Source: Luzula sylvatica (lineage: Eukaryota > Streptophyta > Magnoliopsida > Poales > Juncaceae). Taken from it: a stretch of DNA of 64,000 bases. Within the stretch, counting starts at the first letter, position 1. Each line of letters opens with the position of its first letter. The notes below the pieces were generated by a model that made no database searches, was not told the DNA's origin, and saw nothing but the letters and a program-made list of their open reading frames with translations. Position numbers and translations under genes: made by a program. Below, piece after piece: positions 21,800-34,494 of the stretch. Where the stretch lies: positions 58,178,855 through 58,242,854 of the forward strand of contig OX326960.1 in assembly GCA_946800325.1 (NCBI GenBank), in the 5' to 3' direction.

Positions 21800-23980
21800 A
21801 TACGCCCTTTAGACAGCGGCACTAATGAATGGTGCATATAAGATATGGACCATAAACCTTCTAATTGGTACAAAAGACGCCATATGAGATATGGATCGGA
21901 ATGGTTCCGAAGTTGTCATTTGTAGAGATTTGAGGATGTGAGTATATTTCGAAATTTGTTTCGATTAAACTCAATCCCAATTCTGAAAATTGTTCGTTTA
22001 TCATATATCCTTAAAGAAACTAAAGGGTATTAGTTCTAACGTCCCAACGAAAATGAGATTTTCGTGGCTCGAAGAGATGCCTTCTTGGAGGAGGACATAA
22101 TGCGCACAAGTTTGGAACTTGATGCCATTTATCTCTACGCGGGCTAGTGGGAGTAGAATAAATCTTGATAGAGTTCGAGATCTGGAAAATGAACATTGTA
22201 CCGATGAAAGTTGACACGACTTCATCAAGAGTTGATGAATACGAGTCGAACACACAAAGGAATTTTTCGTAGATCAAGTAGGCTATATCATAAGTCGGTA
22301 AATATGGATTTATCGTGGCTAATGATGATAGATCGAAATCATATGATGATTCGATATCCTACAAGGATGCTATGAAAATGACGATTCCATATGGCAAGAT
22401 GCCATGAAATCTGAGATTCGATCCGTGTAGATTATCAAGTTTAGAACTTGATTTCATTACTTTCATGGTTAGACCCGTGAAATATCAATGAGTTTTCAAG
22501 ATGATAACCAACACGGATAGGAATACGCATATAACAAAGCGAGGCTTGCAGCGAAGAGTGTCAAGTAATTCATAGTTGGACTATGAAGAAACGTTTTCGC
22601 ATGTTGCCAAGCTTTCACATTCTCAAAATTCTGCTTGTCATGGTCGCATATTATGACTATATGATGTGGCAAAATGGATGTCAAAACCAAATTTCTTAAC
22701 AGAAATTTTATAAAAGGATGTGTACTTGACATAACCATACGGTTTTGTCGATTCATAAGAATCGGGGAAAGGATATGCACGCTTTAACGATCCATATGAT
22801 GGATTAGAGAAACCTTCTCGGAATTGGAACATTCGTCTTGACGAAGTTATAAACTGTTATAACATTGTCGGAACGAATGGAAACTTTGTGTATACATGAT
22901 GGTTAGTGGGAGCCGCGTTATATTTCTTGTAACGACAAAGGATTTAGGCGAGACCGCTTATGAATTAAGCGTGAAGATCTATATGATAGATCTAAGAAGT
23001 TCCTCATTCTAGATTATAGCACGTATATCGATATAATGTTGAAAATGGTTTTCAACATATAATTCCTTGGAGGAGTTACATCAAAATGTCGAATGGCAGA
23101 AATTTTCTACGGCTCGATGTGAGACATCAAGCAGGGCGAAAAGTAATAATATGATGCTTTACATTTGATGTGAAGATCTATTATATCTGCCAAGACATGT
23201 ATGTGGCTATACGTCGTACACATAAAGCGTCTAAATTACCGTCAATAAAATCCAAGGAAATCACACGAATTTGAATGTAATGAGATTACATGAGACTAAC
23301 TCTTGTGAATGTATAATGGTTATACATATATATACATAATGGTTATGTATATTTAAACCATCGGGATTTGTATTGATAGCGGTGAAGTTTATCCTTGAAT
23401 ACTTTGCGAAAGAATTTAGGATTTTGTTTTATCTATAATGGTGTGGAGGACGTGTTAGTTATAAAGAGTTATAACAACAACAATTTCCAAATATGGCACG
23501 TCCAAATATGTAGCACGACTTTCGATCACAAAGTGTGTACATGTTTTGCTTAAACAAAAACACGGTTATGTGGAAATGTTCCACATGACCAATAGTTTAT
23601 GATCCTATTTACGAAGGCGAGTATATTGGGGTTATTAATCGCAAAAGGAAGCGGTATGGATCAAGGATACATGACCAAACTCGAGTAGTCACGAGTTATC
23701 GGATTTATGGTTGTGTATTGCATGATACGCAATAGTACAAGCCAAAAATGCCGAGGTCAACACCACTTCTAGCCAATACTCAGAAAATTTCATTTGATCC
23801 ATGAAATTTTATGAAAAGATGTGATCGTAGGTATTGGAAATGTTCCAAACCTGATGAAGATTAACACAAGCGGGAACATGCGGACCCGTTTACAAAACCG
23901 CTCTCTCTAGTCGCGTGTGACTGTCATGCGATGACTATGGGTATGAGATACCTAGAGGAGGAAGAAGAGAGTAGAGTGTA
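21800..23980 (+). pseudogene. Highly decayed copia pol (element E)
   Basis: Degenerate homology to copia pol runs from the integrase C-terminus (GACAGCGGC, then GATATGGA...) through reverse transcriptase (GTCAAAACCAAATTTCTTAAC near 22680, GTTAGTGGGAGCCGCG near 22905) to the RNase H end (GAGATACCTAGAGGAGGAAGA near 23945). Frames are broken everywhere by indels and stops. It is clearly older than A, B and C. 5' parts are missing. Confidence 0.8.
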
Positions 23981-24871
23981 GTTATCTAATACGATAGTCC
24001 TCGCAGGTTGTAGGTATGGAGATATCCATAGGTAAACGTTGTATCACCAAATACTTAATCCATATGAATGCATCCCTTTTAAATTTTTGTTTACTTAAAT
24101 TTTTATGCATTCACCTTATATGAAAACTGTGTGCGGGTTGTGTAATTTGATTACATGAACCCTGATTTGAGCTTGTGTGGACGCCGGCATAATTGAGGAT
24201 TATGTGCAGCAAAACCGTCACACCTAAAGTTTCATTTCTAAACATCCCTAGTCGCGGGTCAGTTTGCTCTTATTGCTTAAGAGAGAAGCATTTCTATTAC
24301 AAGGGAATAGACTGAACGTGTACACTAGTACGTTAGTCGAGGAGATGATTATGTTTTGCTAATCATGGGACAAGGTACTTGTCGAATCGGGAACGTAGAT
24401 ATATGCAAGGTGACATATATTGGATATGAGCGAAGCCGCGAGATCATGACATGGTTTAGTCATTATGGATGAACTCGCGACGAGTAGGGTATTAGGTTCT
24501 TCAAACTCCGACTCACGGTGGATACAAGTAGAGGAGCGACACTTGTGGCTCTCCGATTGTGATCAAACCGAAGGAGCAAAACTGTGGGCTGTGGAAGAGT
24601 GTGGACGTGGGACGCACGAAAGACAACCAGAGGCGTGTCAAGACGGTGGGAGACGTGTGGTATGGGACGCATGGGCTAGTCACCAACGTGACACCGGAGA
24701 AGGAAAGGATGCGAGCAATCAACCCGTCGTGCGTGATCAATTTCACGCTGGTAATCATCTATCCTTCTATTGCATCGTACCCTCGAAGTCATTGCGTGAT
24801 CTTGGATTTTGGGAACCGGACCGGGCCTTCATATCTGCTGTGCAAGCCCGGGGTCGGGTGAATTCCCAACA
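23981..24871 (+). mobile_element. 3' end of copia remnant E: non-coding region and partial LTR
   Basis: 23981-24500 matches the post-pol region of A and B (TGTGCGGGTTGTGTAATTTGATT onward). At about 24500 it jumps to the second half of an LTR (ACTCACGGTGGATACAAGTAGAGG), which ends ATTCCCAACA at 24871. The rest of the 3' region and U3 are deleted. At 24872 copia C pol resumes directly. Confidence 0.75.
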
Positions 24872-26722
24872 ATACGCCCTTGACACAGCGGCTTTTCTAA
24901 TAAACCGCTTACCTTCTAAATCGGTGAAAAAGACTCCATATGAGATATGGACCGGACTACCTCCGGTGTTATCTTTTATCAGAATTTGGGGATGCGATGT
25001 TTACGTCCGAAAAATGTTTTCAGATAAACTCGAACCCAAATCTGAAAAATGTTTATTTGTAGGATATCCTAAGTAAACTAAAGGATATTATTTCTATAAT
25101 CCCGAAGAAAACAAGGTTTTTATAGCTCGAAGAGGTACCTTCTTGGAGGAGGACTTTATATCTCAACGAGCTAGTGGGAGTAAGATTGATCTCGAAGAGG
25201 TTCGAGATCCAGAAATAAACAATGAACCGATCGATGTTGACCCGAATCCATCAATAGTGGAGGATGTCGAGCCAATAGCACAAGGTGCTCCTCGTAGGTC
25301 TAGTAGGACCCGGCTGGAACCAGTACGATATGGTTTTATCGTGACTGATGAAGGCAATGTCGTACTCAGAGATGATGAGCCGACAACCTATAAAGATGCT
25401 ATGTCGAGCGAAGATTCCGACAAATGGCACAATGCCATGAAGTCCGAGATTCAATCAATGTACGATAATCAAGTTTGGAACTTGATTGATCCACCACCCT
25501 CAGTTAAACCCGTGGGATGTAAGTGGGTTTTCAAGAAGAAAACCGACATGGATGGAAAAATGCATACTTACAAAGCACGGCTAGTTGCGAAAGGTTTCAA
25601 GCAAATTCATGGTGTAGACTATGATGAAACGTTTTCGCCGGTAGCAATGCTTAAGTCTATAAGGATTATCCTTGCCATAGCCGCATATTATGACTATGAG
25701 ATATGACAAATGGATGTTAAAACCGCTTTCCTTAACGGAAATTTATCGGAGGATGTGTATATGACACAACCCGAAGGTTTTATAGATCCAAAGAATCCTA
25801 AGAAAGTATGCAAGCCTCAAAGGTCCATTTATGGACTTAAACAAGCTTCTCGGAGTTGGAATATTCGTTTTGATGAAGTCATAAGCGAGTATGATTTTAT
25901 CAAGAACGAAGAAGAACCTTGTGTATATAAGAAGGTTAGTGGGAGCCGTATAGTATTTCTTGTTCTTTATGTGGACGACACATTGATCATAGGAAACGAC
26001 ATTCTGATGTTATCGGATGTTAAGAAGTATTTGAATACTCATTTCGCTATGAAAGATTTAGGAGATGCCGCCTATATTTTATGCGTGAGGATCTATAGAG
26101 ATAGATCCAAGAGACTCCTCGGCCTAAGTCAGAGTACGTACATCGACAAAGTGCTGAAAATATTTTTCATGCAAAACTCTAAGAAAGGGTTTCTCCCCAT
26201 GTCGAGTGGTATAAACTTTTCAAAAGCTCAATGTCCGACATCGAGCGAAGAGAAAAGTAACATGGATAAGGTTCCATACGCTTTGGCAGTTGGATCTATC
26301 ATGTATGCCATGATCTGTACAAGACCTGACGTGTCGTATGCATTGAGCGTCTTATCACGTTACCAATCGAATCCAGGTGATCCGCATTGGCAAGCCGTGA
26401 AAACGATCCTTAAGTACTTGAGAAGAACTAAGGATCAGTTTTTAGTCTATGGTGGTGAGGATAACGGGTTGGTTGTAACAGGTTACACCGATGCCAGTTT
26501 CCAAACATGTACCGATGATTTTCGATCACAAAGTGGGTACGTGTTCTGCTTGAACGTTGGCGCGGTTATATGGAAGAGTTTCAAACAACCGACAGTTGCT
26601 GACTCTACGACGAAAGCGGAATACATCGCGGCTTCGGAAGCCGCAAAGGAGGCGATTTGGGTCAAGAAGTTCGTGACTGAACTTGGTGTTGTGCCGAGCA
26701 TCTTGGATCTCGTGGCTGTGTA
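24872..26722 (+). pseudogene. copia C pol: integrase C-terminus and reverse transcriptase
   Basis: Good homology to residues about 627-1240 of the A polyprotein: TAAFLINRLPSKS, then KCLFVGYPK, the reverse transcriptase ([25 protein letters not shown] near 25965) and the start of RNase H (YTDASFQTC near 26488). Visible lesions are an in-frame TAA at about 25075 and a TGA at about 25706 where A has Trp. The frame is otherwise long and open. It is cut at VAVY by element B (26723); the coding sequence continues at 34923 with VYCNNTGAIA. The 5-base overlap GTGTA is the target duplication. Confidence 0.9.
26718..26722. repeat. Left target-site duplication of copia B (GTGTA)
   Basis: GTGTA at 26718-26722 and at 34923-34927 flank element B; both belong to the RNase H coding sequence of element C. 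Confidence 0.95.
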
Positions 26723-27705
26723 TGTTGGGTAATATCCCCGACTCCGGGCCCGCGCAGCGGATATGTAGGCCTGGTTCGGTTCCCCGATTCCCGAGATCAC
26801 GCCATGACTTCGAGGGTACGATGCAAATAGAAGGACAGATTCATACCGGTGCAAAATTGATTGCACACGAAGGGTTGATCGCTACCTTCTTTCTCCTGTC
26901 ACGTTGGTGACAATCCGGGCGTCCCACACCACGCGTCTTTCACCGCTCGTTGACTTCGCCGATTCGCTTGATTTCGTCTCCGACTCAATCTACTCGTCTG
27001 AATCGATCACAACCGTAAGAGCCCCAGATGTTGCTCCTCTACGTGTATCCACCTTGACTCGTAAGACGTCGGTCACGGATGCACCTGCCTAGACGATGCA
27101 CCGGTGAACTTGCTCGATCGAATTGATTCTCTATCTCTCGATTTCTCTCTCTTGGTACCTTTTCACTTTGAGAAAGATCAAATCTGAAATTCTCTCTTTT
27201 GCAGAATTATTACTTAGTGAAGATGAGAGAGAAAATCCTATTTATATCTAATAGGATCAGGATTAGCCAAAAGGCATGTATATCCAATATACATCCTTTC
27301 ACACAGAAAACTGCATGAACCTGGTCAGTATTCTGTCATTTCGAAATTGGTAAATTTCTCATACAGACAATCAACCAACATGAAAGTTGTAGATAATCTC
27401 ATTATCTACACATCCCAATTTGGCCCAGCCCAATTGGAGTTCGTATGCAAAAGTTATGACTGCTTTACTAACTGTATGTCATACTGTTGCATCCTTTCGG
27501 TATTTCACAGAAACGACACTGATACTTCGTTCATATGAAATATATTTCTTCATGAAGGTTGTAGATAATCTTATTATCTATCTAACCCAATTTGAACCAT
27601 TCAAATCGGATTTTCCCACTGAAAGTTATGGCCACGAATGTACGCCTACATTCGTTTATCCTTGCGTACATTTTTACGGTTGATCCTGAAACTGTATTTC
27701 CTTCA
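26723..27705 (-). repeat. 3' LTR of copia B (full length)
   Basis: 983 bases, TG...CA, matching the A LTR (8519-9495). The polypurine tract GAGTGGGAGAC (complement at 27706-27716) adjoins it. It contains two AGATAATNNNATTATCT imperfect palindromes (near 27391 and 27564) in a partly duplicated U3 unit. Confidence 0.95.
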
Positions 27706-28861
27706 GTCTCCCACTCAATTTCAGATCTACCTAAAAGGTACTCATGCATATCCAATACGCATGATTTTAGAGAATATAGCTCGCGTATCAAATACCAAGC
27801 TATGCACATTCTATGTGCCAATTTTATGATCAAGCCCGACTTAGTACGACTCGTTGTGTGACCATGTAGGTTCGATTAACGATGGCAGTAGGTTGTTTCC
27901 AATACCTACAAGCTCATGAGCGGGATCTAGTCACTCCATCATAGCTACCCATGTTAAACGAATAATGATTGTGATCATTGTGCCTATCTCGAATAACGGT
28001 TATTAGTTCTCTTGTTAACGATATCCGTTAATCAAAAGGCATGGTGGTAGTCATCCTTATGTCTTGATTAAATAAACTTATTCCTCGATTCCGAATTGAA
28101 TTAACAAATTACAATCGATATTAACTGTTAATATCATTGACTATGGCCATAGTTTTCGTTAATCAATTCATCGAGCGGCCTAAGAGATATCTCTTCCTTT
28201 CGGAATAAACAATTCCTATCTTGGAGACTCACATTGAATTCCGTGTTTCGGACAATACCCAATGATGACCCTTTTAACTCCCTGTTACGGTGAGCGTAAG
28301 ATCATATCAAAGCATTGTGTTACGCATGTAACGCAATCAATGGTCTCCTCAAGTTTGAAGAACCTAATACCCTATTCGTCGCGAGTTCATCCATAATGAC
28401 TAAACCATGTCATGATCTCGCGGCTTCGGTCATATCCAATATATGTCATCTAGCATATATCTACGTTCCCGATTCGACAAGCACCTTGTCCTATGATTAG
28501 CAAAACATAATCATCTCCTCGGTTAACATACTAGTGTACGTGTTCAGTCTATTATCAGATAATAGAAATGCTTCTCTCTTAAGCAAGCTGATCCGCGACT
28601 AGGAATGTTTAGAAATGAAACTTTAAGTGTGACGGTTTCGCTGCACATAATCCTCAACTATGTCGACGTCCACACAAGTTCAAATCAGGGTTCATGTAAT
28701 CATATTACACAACCCGCACACAGTTTTCATATAAGATAAATGCAAAAATGGAAAATTTTAAAAATTCTGAAATTGCATTACTATAAGATAAGTTTGGGGT
28801 GATACAACGTTTACTAATCTACTAGACTAATCTCGTCCTACGAAACTATCGTTTTAGATAA
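27706..28861 (-). other. Non-coding 3' internal region of copia B
   Basis: 1.15 kb between the gag-pol stop and the polypurine tract with no substantial frame. Well conserved with A (7484-8518) and recognisable in C (35172-36273) and E. It contains several short inverted repeats (for example AGAGATATCTCT near 28183). Confidence 0.8.
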
Positions 28862-31800
28862 CTAACTACTCTCTTCCTCCTCTAGGTATATCAAACCTAT
28901 AGCTTTCGCATGATAATCGTGCTTAGCTTGCGAGAGTGGCTTAGTAAACGGGTCCGCAACATTCCTGTTAGTATCAATCTTTTCAATGATCACATCCTTT
29001 CTTTGCAAAATCTCACGGATCAAGTGAAATTTTCTGAGTATGTGCTTGGAGCGATGATGTGCCCTCGGTTCCTTGGACTGTGCTATTGCTCCCGTATTGT
29101 CGCAATACACAACCACTGGTTCCGAGATACTCGGGACTACTCCAAGTTCGGTCACAAACTTCTTGATCCATACCGCCTCCTTTGCCGCTTCGGAAGCCGC
29201 AATATACTCCGATTCAGTTGTAGAGTCTGCTATCGTGGGTTGTTTGGAACTCTTCCACACACTACCGCTGCACCATTTAGACAAAACACGTATCCGCTTT
29301 GTGATCGAAAGGCATCGACACATGTTTGGAAACTGGCGTCGGTATATCCATTAACGACCAACCCGGATGTCTTTCCACCATAAATTAGAAATTGATCCTT
29401 TGTTCTTCGTAAGTACTTAAGGATGTTCTTGACTGCGATCCAATGCATATTCCCTGGATTAGATTGGTAACGCGAAACGACGCTCAATGCATATGACACA
29501 TCGGGGCGCGTACAAATCATGGCATACATAATTGATCCAACCGCCGAAGCGTATGGAACAATACTCATCGCATTCTTATCTTCGCTCGATGTCGGACATT
29601 GAGCTTTAGAATACGATATGCCACTCGACATTGGAAGAAGTCCTTTCTTCGAATTTTGCATTGAAAACCTTTTCGACACTTTGTCGATGTACGTGCTTTG
29701 ACTTAAGCCGAGTAATTTCTTGGATCTATCTCTATAAATCCTCACGCCTAATATATAAGCGGCCTCGCCCAAATCTTTCATAGCGAAACAAGTATTTAAA
29801 TACTTCTTAACATCCGTAAGCATCGGAATGTCGTTTTCTATGATCAAGATGTCGTCTACATATAGTACAAGAAATACTATGCGGCTCCCACTAACCTTCT
29901 TGTATACACAAGGTTCTTCTACATTTTTCATGAAGTTATATTCTCGTATAACTTCATCAAAACGTATGTTCCAACTCCGAGAAGCTTGCTTCAATCCATA
30001 AATGGATCGTTGCAACTTGCACACTTTATCCGGATTCTTTGAATCGACAAAACCCTCGGGCTGTGTCATATACACATCCTCTTCCAATTTCCCGTTAAGG
30101 AAAGCGGTTTTGACATCCATTTGCCAAATTTCGTAGTCATAATACGCTGAAATGGCAAGTAGAATCTGTATGGATTTAAGCATTGCTACGGGTGAAAACG
30201 TTTCTTCATAGTCGACACCATGAATTTGTTTGAAACCTTTCCTCCCATCCATGAATTTGTTTACATCATTAATAAGTGTTTACATTCCCATCCATGTCGG
30301 TCTTCTTCTTGAAGATCCACTTACATCTCACTGGCTGAACCCCGGGAGGTGGATCAATCAAGTTCCAAACTTGATTATCATACATGGATTGAATCTCGGA
30401 TTTCATGGCAGTTTGCCACTTATTGGAATCCTCGCTTTTCATAGCCTCGCGATAAGATGTAGGTTCATCATCTATGAACTCGACTTCATCGTCATTTGCC
30501 ACGATAAATCCATACCGTATCGGCTCTTGACGAATCCTACCCGATCTACGAATAGCGCCTTGTGCACTTGACTCCGGTTCATCAACATTTGACAAAACCG
30601 GATCAATATTCATCGGTGCTGTATTAATTTCTGGATCTCCAACTTCATCGAGGTCTATTTTATTTCCTTTATCTCTCTGAGATATAAATTCCTCCTCCAA
30701 GAAGGTACCTCTTCAAGCGACAAAAATCTTATTTTCGTCAGGATTATAAAAATAATAACCTCGAGTCTCTTTTGGATATCCAACAAATATACATTTCTCA
30801 GATTTTGGATCTAGTTTGTCCGACATTAATTTTCGGACGTAAACTTGACATCCCCATATCCGAATAAAAGACGACAACGGAGGTTTTCCGTACCAAATCT
30901 CATAAGGCGTCTTTTCAACCGATTTAGAAGGTATGCGGTCTAATAAGTAAGCCGCAGTCTCTAGGGCAAATCTCCAAAACGATTTTGGAAGGGAGTTTGA
31001 CTCATCATAGATCGAACCATGTCTAACAAGGTCCGATTCCTCCTCTCGGACACGCCATTCCATTGTGGCGTTCCTGCCGGAGTCCATTGTGGAACTATTC
31101 CACAATTTTTTAGATGGTCATCAAACTCATAGCTCAAATATTCGCCTCCTCGATCTGATCGAATGGCTTTAATTTTCTTGCCAAGCTGATTTTCAACTTC
31201 GTTTTGAAACTCTCTGAACTTTTCAAAGGTCTCCGCTTTAGTACGCATCAAATAGATATATCCATATCTACTATGATCGTCCGTAAACGTAACAAAGTAT
31301 CGATAGCCTCCTCTTGCCTCGATGCTCATCGGTCCACATACATCTGAATGTATGAGTTCCAACAAGTCGTTGGACCGCTCTCCGACCTTGGAGAACGGCG
31401 CCTTTGTCATCTTGCCAAGCAAACAAGATTCACAATTCTCAAATGAATCAAATTCAAATGAGTCTAGCATTCCATCTTTATGGAGTCTAGCAATGCGTTT
31501 CTCATTCACGTGACCTAGACGACAATGCCAAAAGAAAGTTCGACTATCAACTTTCGGTTTGATTCTTTTCGTATTAACATTATAAAGTGACTCATGATGT
31601 TCGTGATCAAAATCTAATACATAAATACCATTTTCTAATAGAACATTTCCATAGATAATATTATCCTTACATATAGAAAATTCATTATTCTTAATAACAA
31701 ATTCATAACCATCCTTGGCTAATTTAGATACACTAATTATGTTCTTACATAATGTCGGTACATAATAACAATTATTTAGTACTAATATAAGTCCACTAGG

Positions 31801-32847
31801 CAAAGTCAAATTAACTACTCCTACAACAAACGTAGCAACTCTTGCTCCATTTCCGACTCGTAGATCAACTTCGCCTTTCTCCAACCTTCGACTATTTTGA
31901 AGAACCTGCATATTTCGACAAATATGAGTCCCACAACCGGTATCTAATACCCAATTTGTCATAGTTGAAAGATTAACTTCTATAACGTTAATACCTGATG
32001 GACCGGCTTCCGAAGCCGTCTTGCCCTTCTTAACCTCATCAAGGTAAGCCTTGCAATTGCGCTTCCAATGTCCAGCCTTGTGACAATGGTAACACGTCTC
32101 ACCCTTGGATTTCTCCTTTCCCTTTTTATTCGGCTTCGAACGTTTCTTAGCCGAACCGCCCTTGGACTTTGATCTCTTACGATCCTTATTCTGAATCGTG
32201 AGAACATTTCCGGCAACTCTTGCCCTATTCTCACCGGACGTCTTCAACGTCTCCGATTCAAAATTCTTGAGCATTCCGTGAATCTCAGGGATCGTCTTAT
32301 TCATCGAATGCATGTGATAGTTAGTCACAAACGGAGAAAACATTGGAAGAAGTGAACACAAGATCAAATCTTGTTGCATAATCTTCGACAATTTCTCTCC
32401 TAGCTTCTCTAGACGGTCTATGAGAGCTTGCACCTTTAAAACGTGAGTGCTCACCGAAGACCCCGAAGGCATCTTACAGTTTACCAACTCTTTGAGCGTA
32501 CTGAACCGTTCAATACGCTCTTGCTCTTGGAACATTTCCTTGAGCACAACGTCTATTATGTGCGCATCCGAGTCGTCAAACTGCTTTTGAAGACTAGCGT
32601 CCATACATGCCAACATGAGGCACGTAACGTCATTTGAGTCCTTCTTAAGTTTCTCAAACGCGGCCTTTGCTTCAGCCGTAGCATCGGGGCCCGGTTCCAC
32701 TCGTTCCGTATCCAATACGTGGCTTTTACCCTCTTGCCTGAGAACTATTCTCAGGTTTCGGTGCCAATCTAGATAGTTCCGACCCATTAGCTTTTCCTTT
32801 TCTAATACCGATCTTATCGATAAGGTGTTGGTGTTACTTGAAGACAT
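28862..32847 (-). pseudogene. copia B gag-pol, frameshifted
   Basis: The polyprotein starts MSSSNTNTLSIRS at 32847 and is open for 628 residues through gag (zinc knuckle CYHCHKAGHWKRNC), protease (LDTGCGTH) and integrase core. Then come: a one-base deletion near 30995 (compare A, AACTTCCC versus AACTCCC), a nonsense codon near 30713, a local rearrangement near 30240-30275 where a short repeat of CATCCATGAATTTGTTT replaces part of the reverse transcriptase start, and a frameshift near 29260 in RNase H. YVDD and the final EEEESS end are retained. Otherwise it is very similar to A throughout. Not functional as written. Confidence 0.93.
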
Positions 32848-34481
32848 GTTCTACAAATGAATTAAAAGATTGATTACTAACGTTGCGTATTTATCTTATA
32901 GGCTTATATGATGATTATATGATAGTGTTATTTTATCGAATCGATAACCCTCATACCGATACGGGATTCCAAATCCATAACATCCGAGATCCATATTTCG
33001 CAATCCTCCCACAAGTGACGAAGGCCTATCGAGTGGGATCTCGCTTATTTAGGTAGGATATAATCCAATCGCATCCAATGCGACTCTCAAACCTTTATAG
33101 AATTTCGGTGATGGATCGTATCATATACAATCACAGTTCCGTGTGTGCATTCTATCTATGCCCCGAACTCCAATCGGATTGGCTTGGACGGTTAAGTCAC
33201 AACCATATCAATCGTATCGTCAAATGGACTACTCACGTGCATGACGAAGGCCTAACAGCACGTAAGTCCCCATGCAATGCTTGCCACCCATTGATATCTA
33301 CAATATGTGTGCATGACGAAGGCCTAACAACACACATATTGTGATACCAATTTCGATGGTTGATGATATGGAAGGCATTTCCACGACTTAAATATTATGA
33401 GGGATCATGACAATGCATGTTAAATTTTTTTTTGACATAATCGAATTATATCAATATCACAAGATTTCTTTATGCATATGAATTTATTTGGGAGTCTAAT
33501 TATTCTAAATAATTAATTACTTATATGCATGTATAATTGATGCCGATCAAATCGATATAAAGAACTCAAAATTCCAAGCTTCGTAGCCAAAGTTATTGCG
33601 AAAACAAAAGCACCAAACATAAACTTTTCCTTTTTTTTTTTTTTTTATTTTTATCCAGAGACTAGTCCATTGCAACGCACCATAGTCCGTTACAACGGAC
33701 CTCTAGTCTAACTGAAACTCCGTTACAACGGACACCAAGTCCGTTACAACGGACACCAAGTCCGTTACAACGCTATTAAACCGGGAGATTGACCAAAATT
33801 GCCAGAAACATGTCCGTTATAACGCAACCTAGGTCTGATACAACGCTATTTTCTGCAAACCATTGTCCAAATTTCCAGGAACCAGTCCGTTATAACGCAA
33901 CTTATAGTCCGTTACCACGGACCAACTGCGAAGGATTCCGTTACAACTGACCATGTCCGTTGCAACGGACTCCAAAAGACACCCTAGGCATCCCCGCATC
34001 CTCGTATCATATACAAGGTCCGTTACAACGGAACCCATGTCCGTTACAACGGACTATGCGTTTATTCACAGTCTTCCTCACATCCCCGCATCATATACAG
34101 GGTCCGTTACAACGGACTCAAAGTCCGTTACAACGGACTATGTGATTTTCGCAGAAATTCCCAATTTCCTGTATCCGATACAGTGTCCGTTACAACGGAT
34201 CGACCAGTCCGTTGTAACGGACTGTGCGATTTTTACGCTGTTTAGTCTGTTACTATGTCTGTTTTCGCTCGTTTCCAAAACGATCTTTCATGAAACTTTT
34301 TCACGATCATTCCTAGATACTCTCAATCAACTTTTGATCGATATCTAGCGAATTCTACTTGTGATTTTAATGGAATTTGAATTACTCTATATAAAACATC
34401 ATGCAAACGGGTTCGAACTTTGATAACCCGTGCGTATATCATATATACGACTATGATTCGACCCTCGAATCGATGGCGATC
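32848..34481 (-). promoter_or_regulatory. Untranslated leader of copia B: TCCGTTRYAACGGA array and hairpins
   Basis: About 1.6 kb. 33665-34235 holds roughly 18-20 copies, some degenerate, of a GTCCGTTACAACGGAC palindrome, often paired about 21-24 bases apart, inside a larger unit of about 100 bases marked by ATCATATACA. Two hairpins carry the shared loop (minus strand TTAGGCCTTCGTCAT): one with stem CAATATGTGTG 33301-33311 and CACACATATTG 33331-33341, one with ACGTGC 33235-33240 and GCACGT 33258-33263. Confidence 0.82.
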
Positions 34482-34493
34482 GCTCTGATACCA
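34482..34493 (-). other. Primer-binding site of copia B (initiator-Met tRNA)
   Basis: The complement of GCTCTGATACCA reads TGGTATCAGAGC, one base inside the 5' LTR. Confidence 0.95.
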
Positions 34494-34494
34494 C

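Noticed and set aside
24465..25076. Single 203-residue protein spanning LTR and pol
   Set aside because: The first two thirds is LTR sequence of element E fused by chance in frame to copia C integrase.
27706..28861. Envelope-like gene between pol and the 3' LTR
   Set aside because: No long open frame on either strand in A, B or C; only short frames that are not shared.
33665..34235. Regularly spaced palindromes resembling a CRISPR array
   Set aside because: Spacing is irregular, the intervening sequences are themselves related, and the array lies in the leader of a plant retrotransposon.
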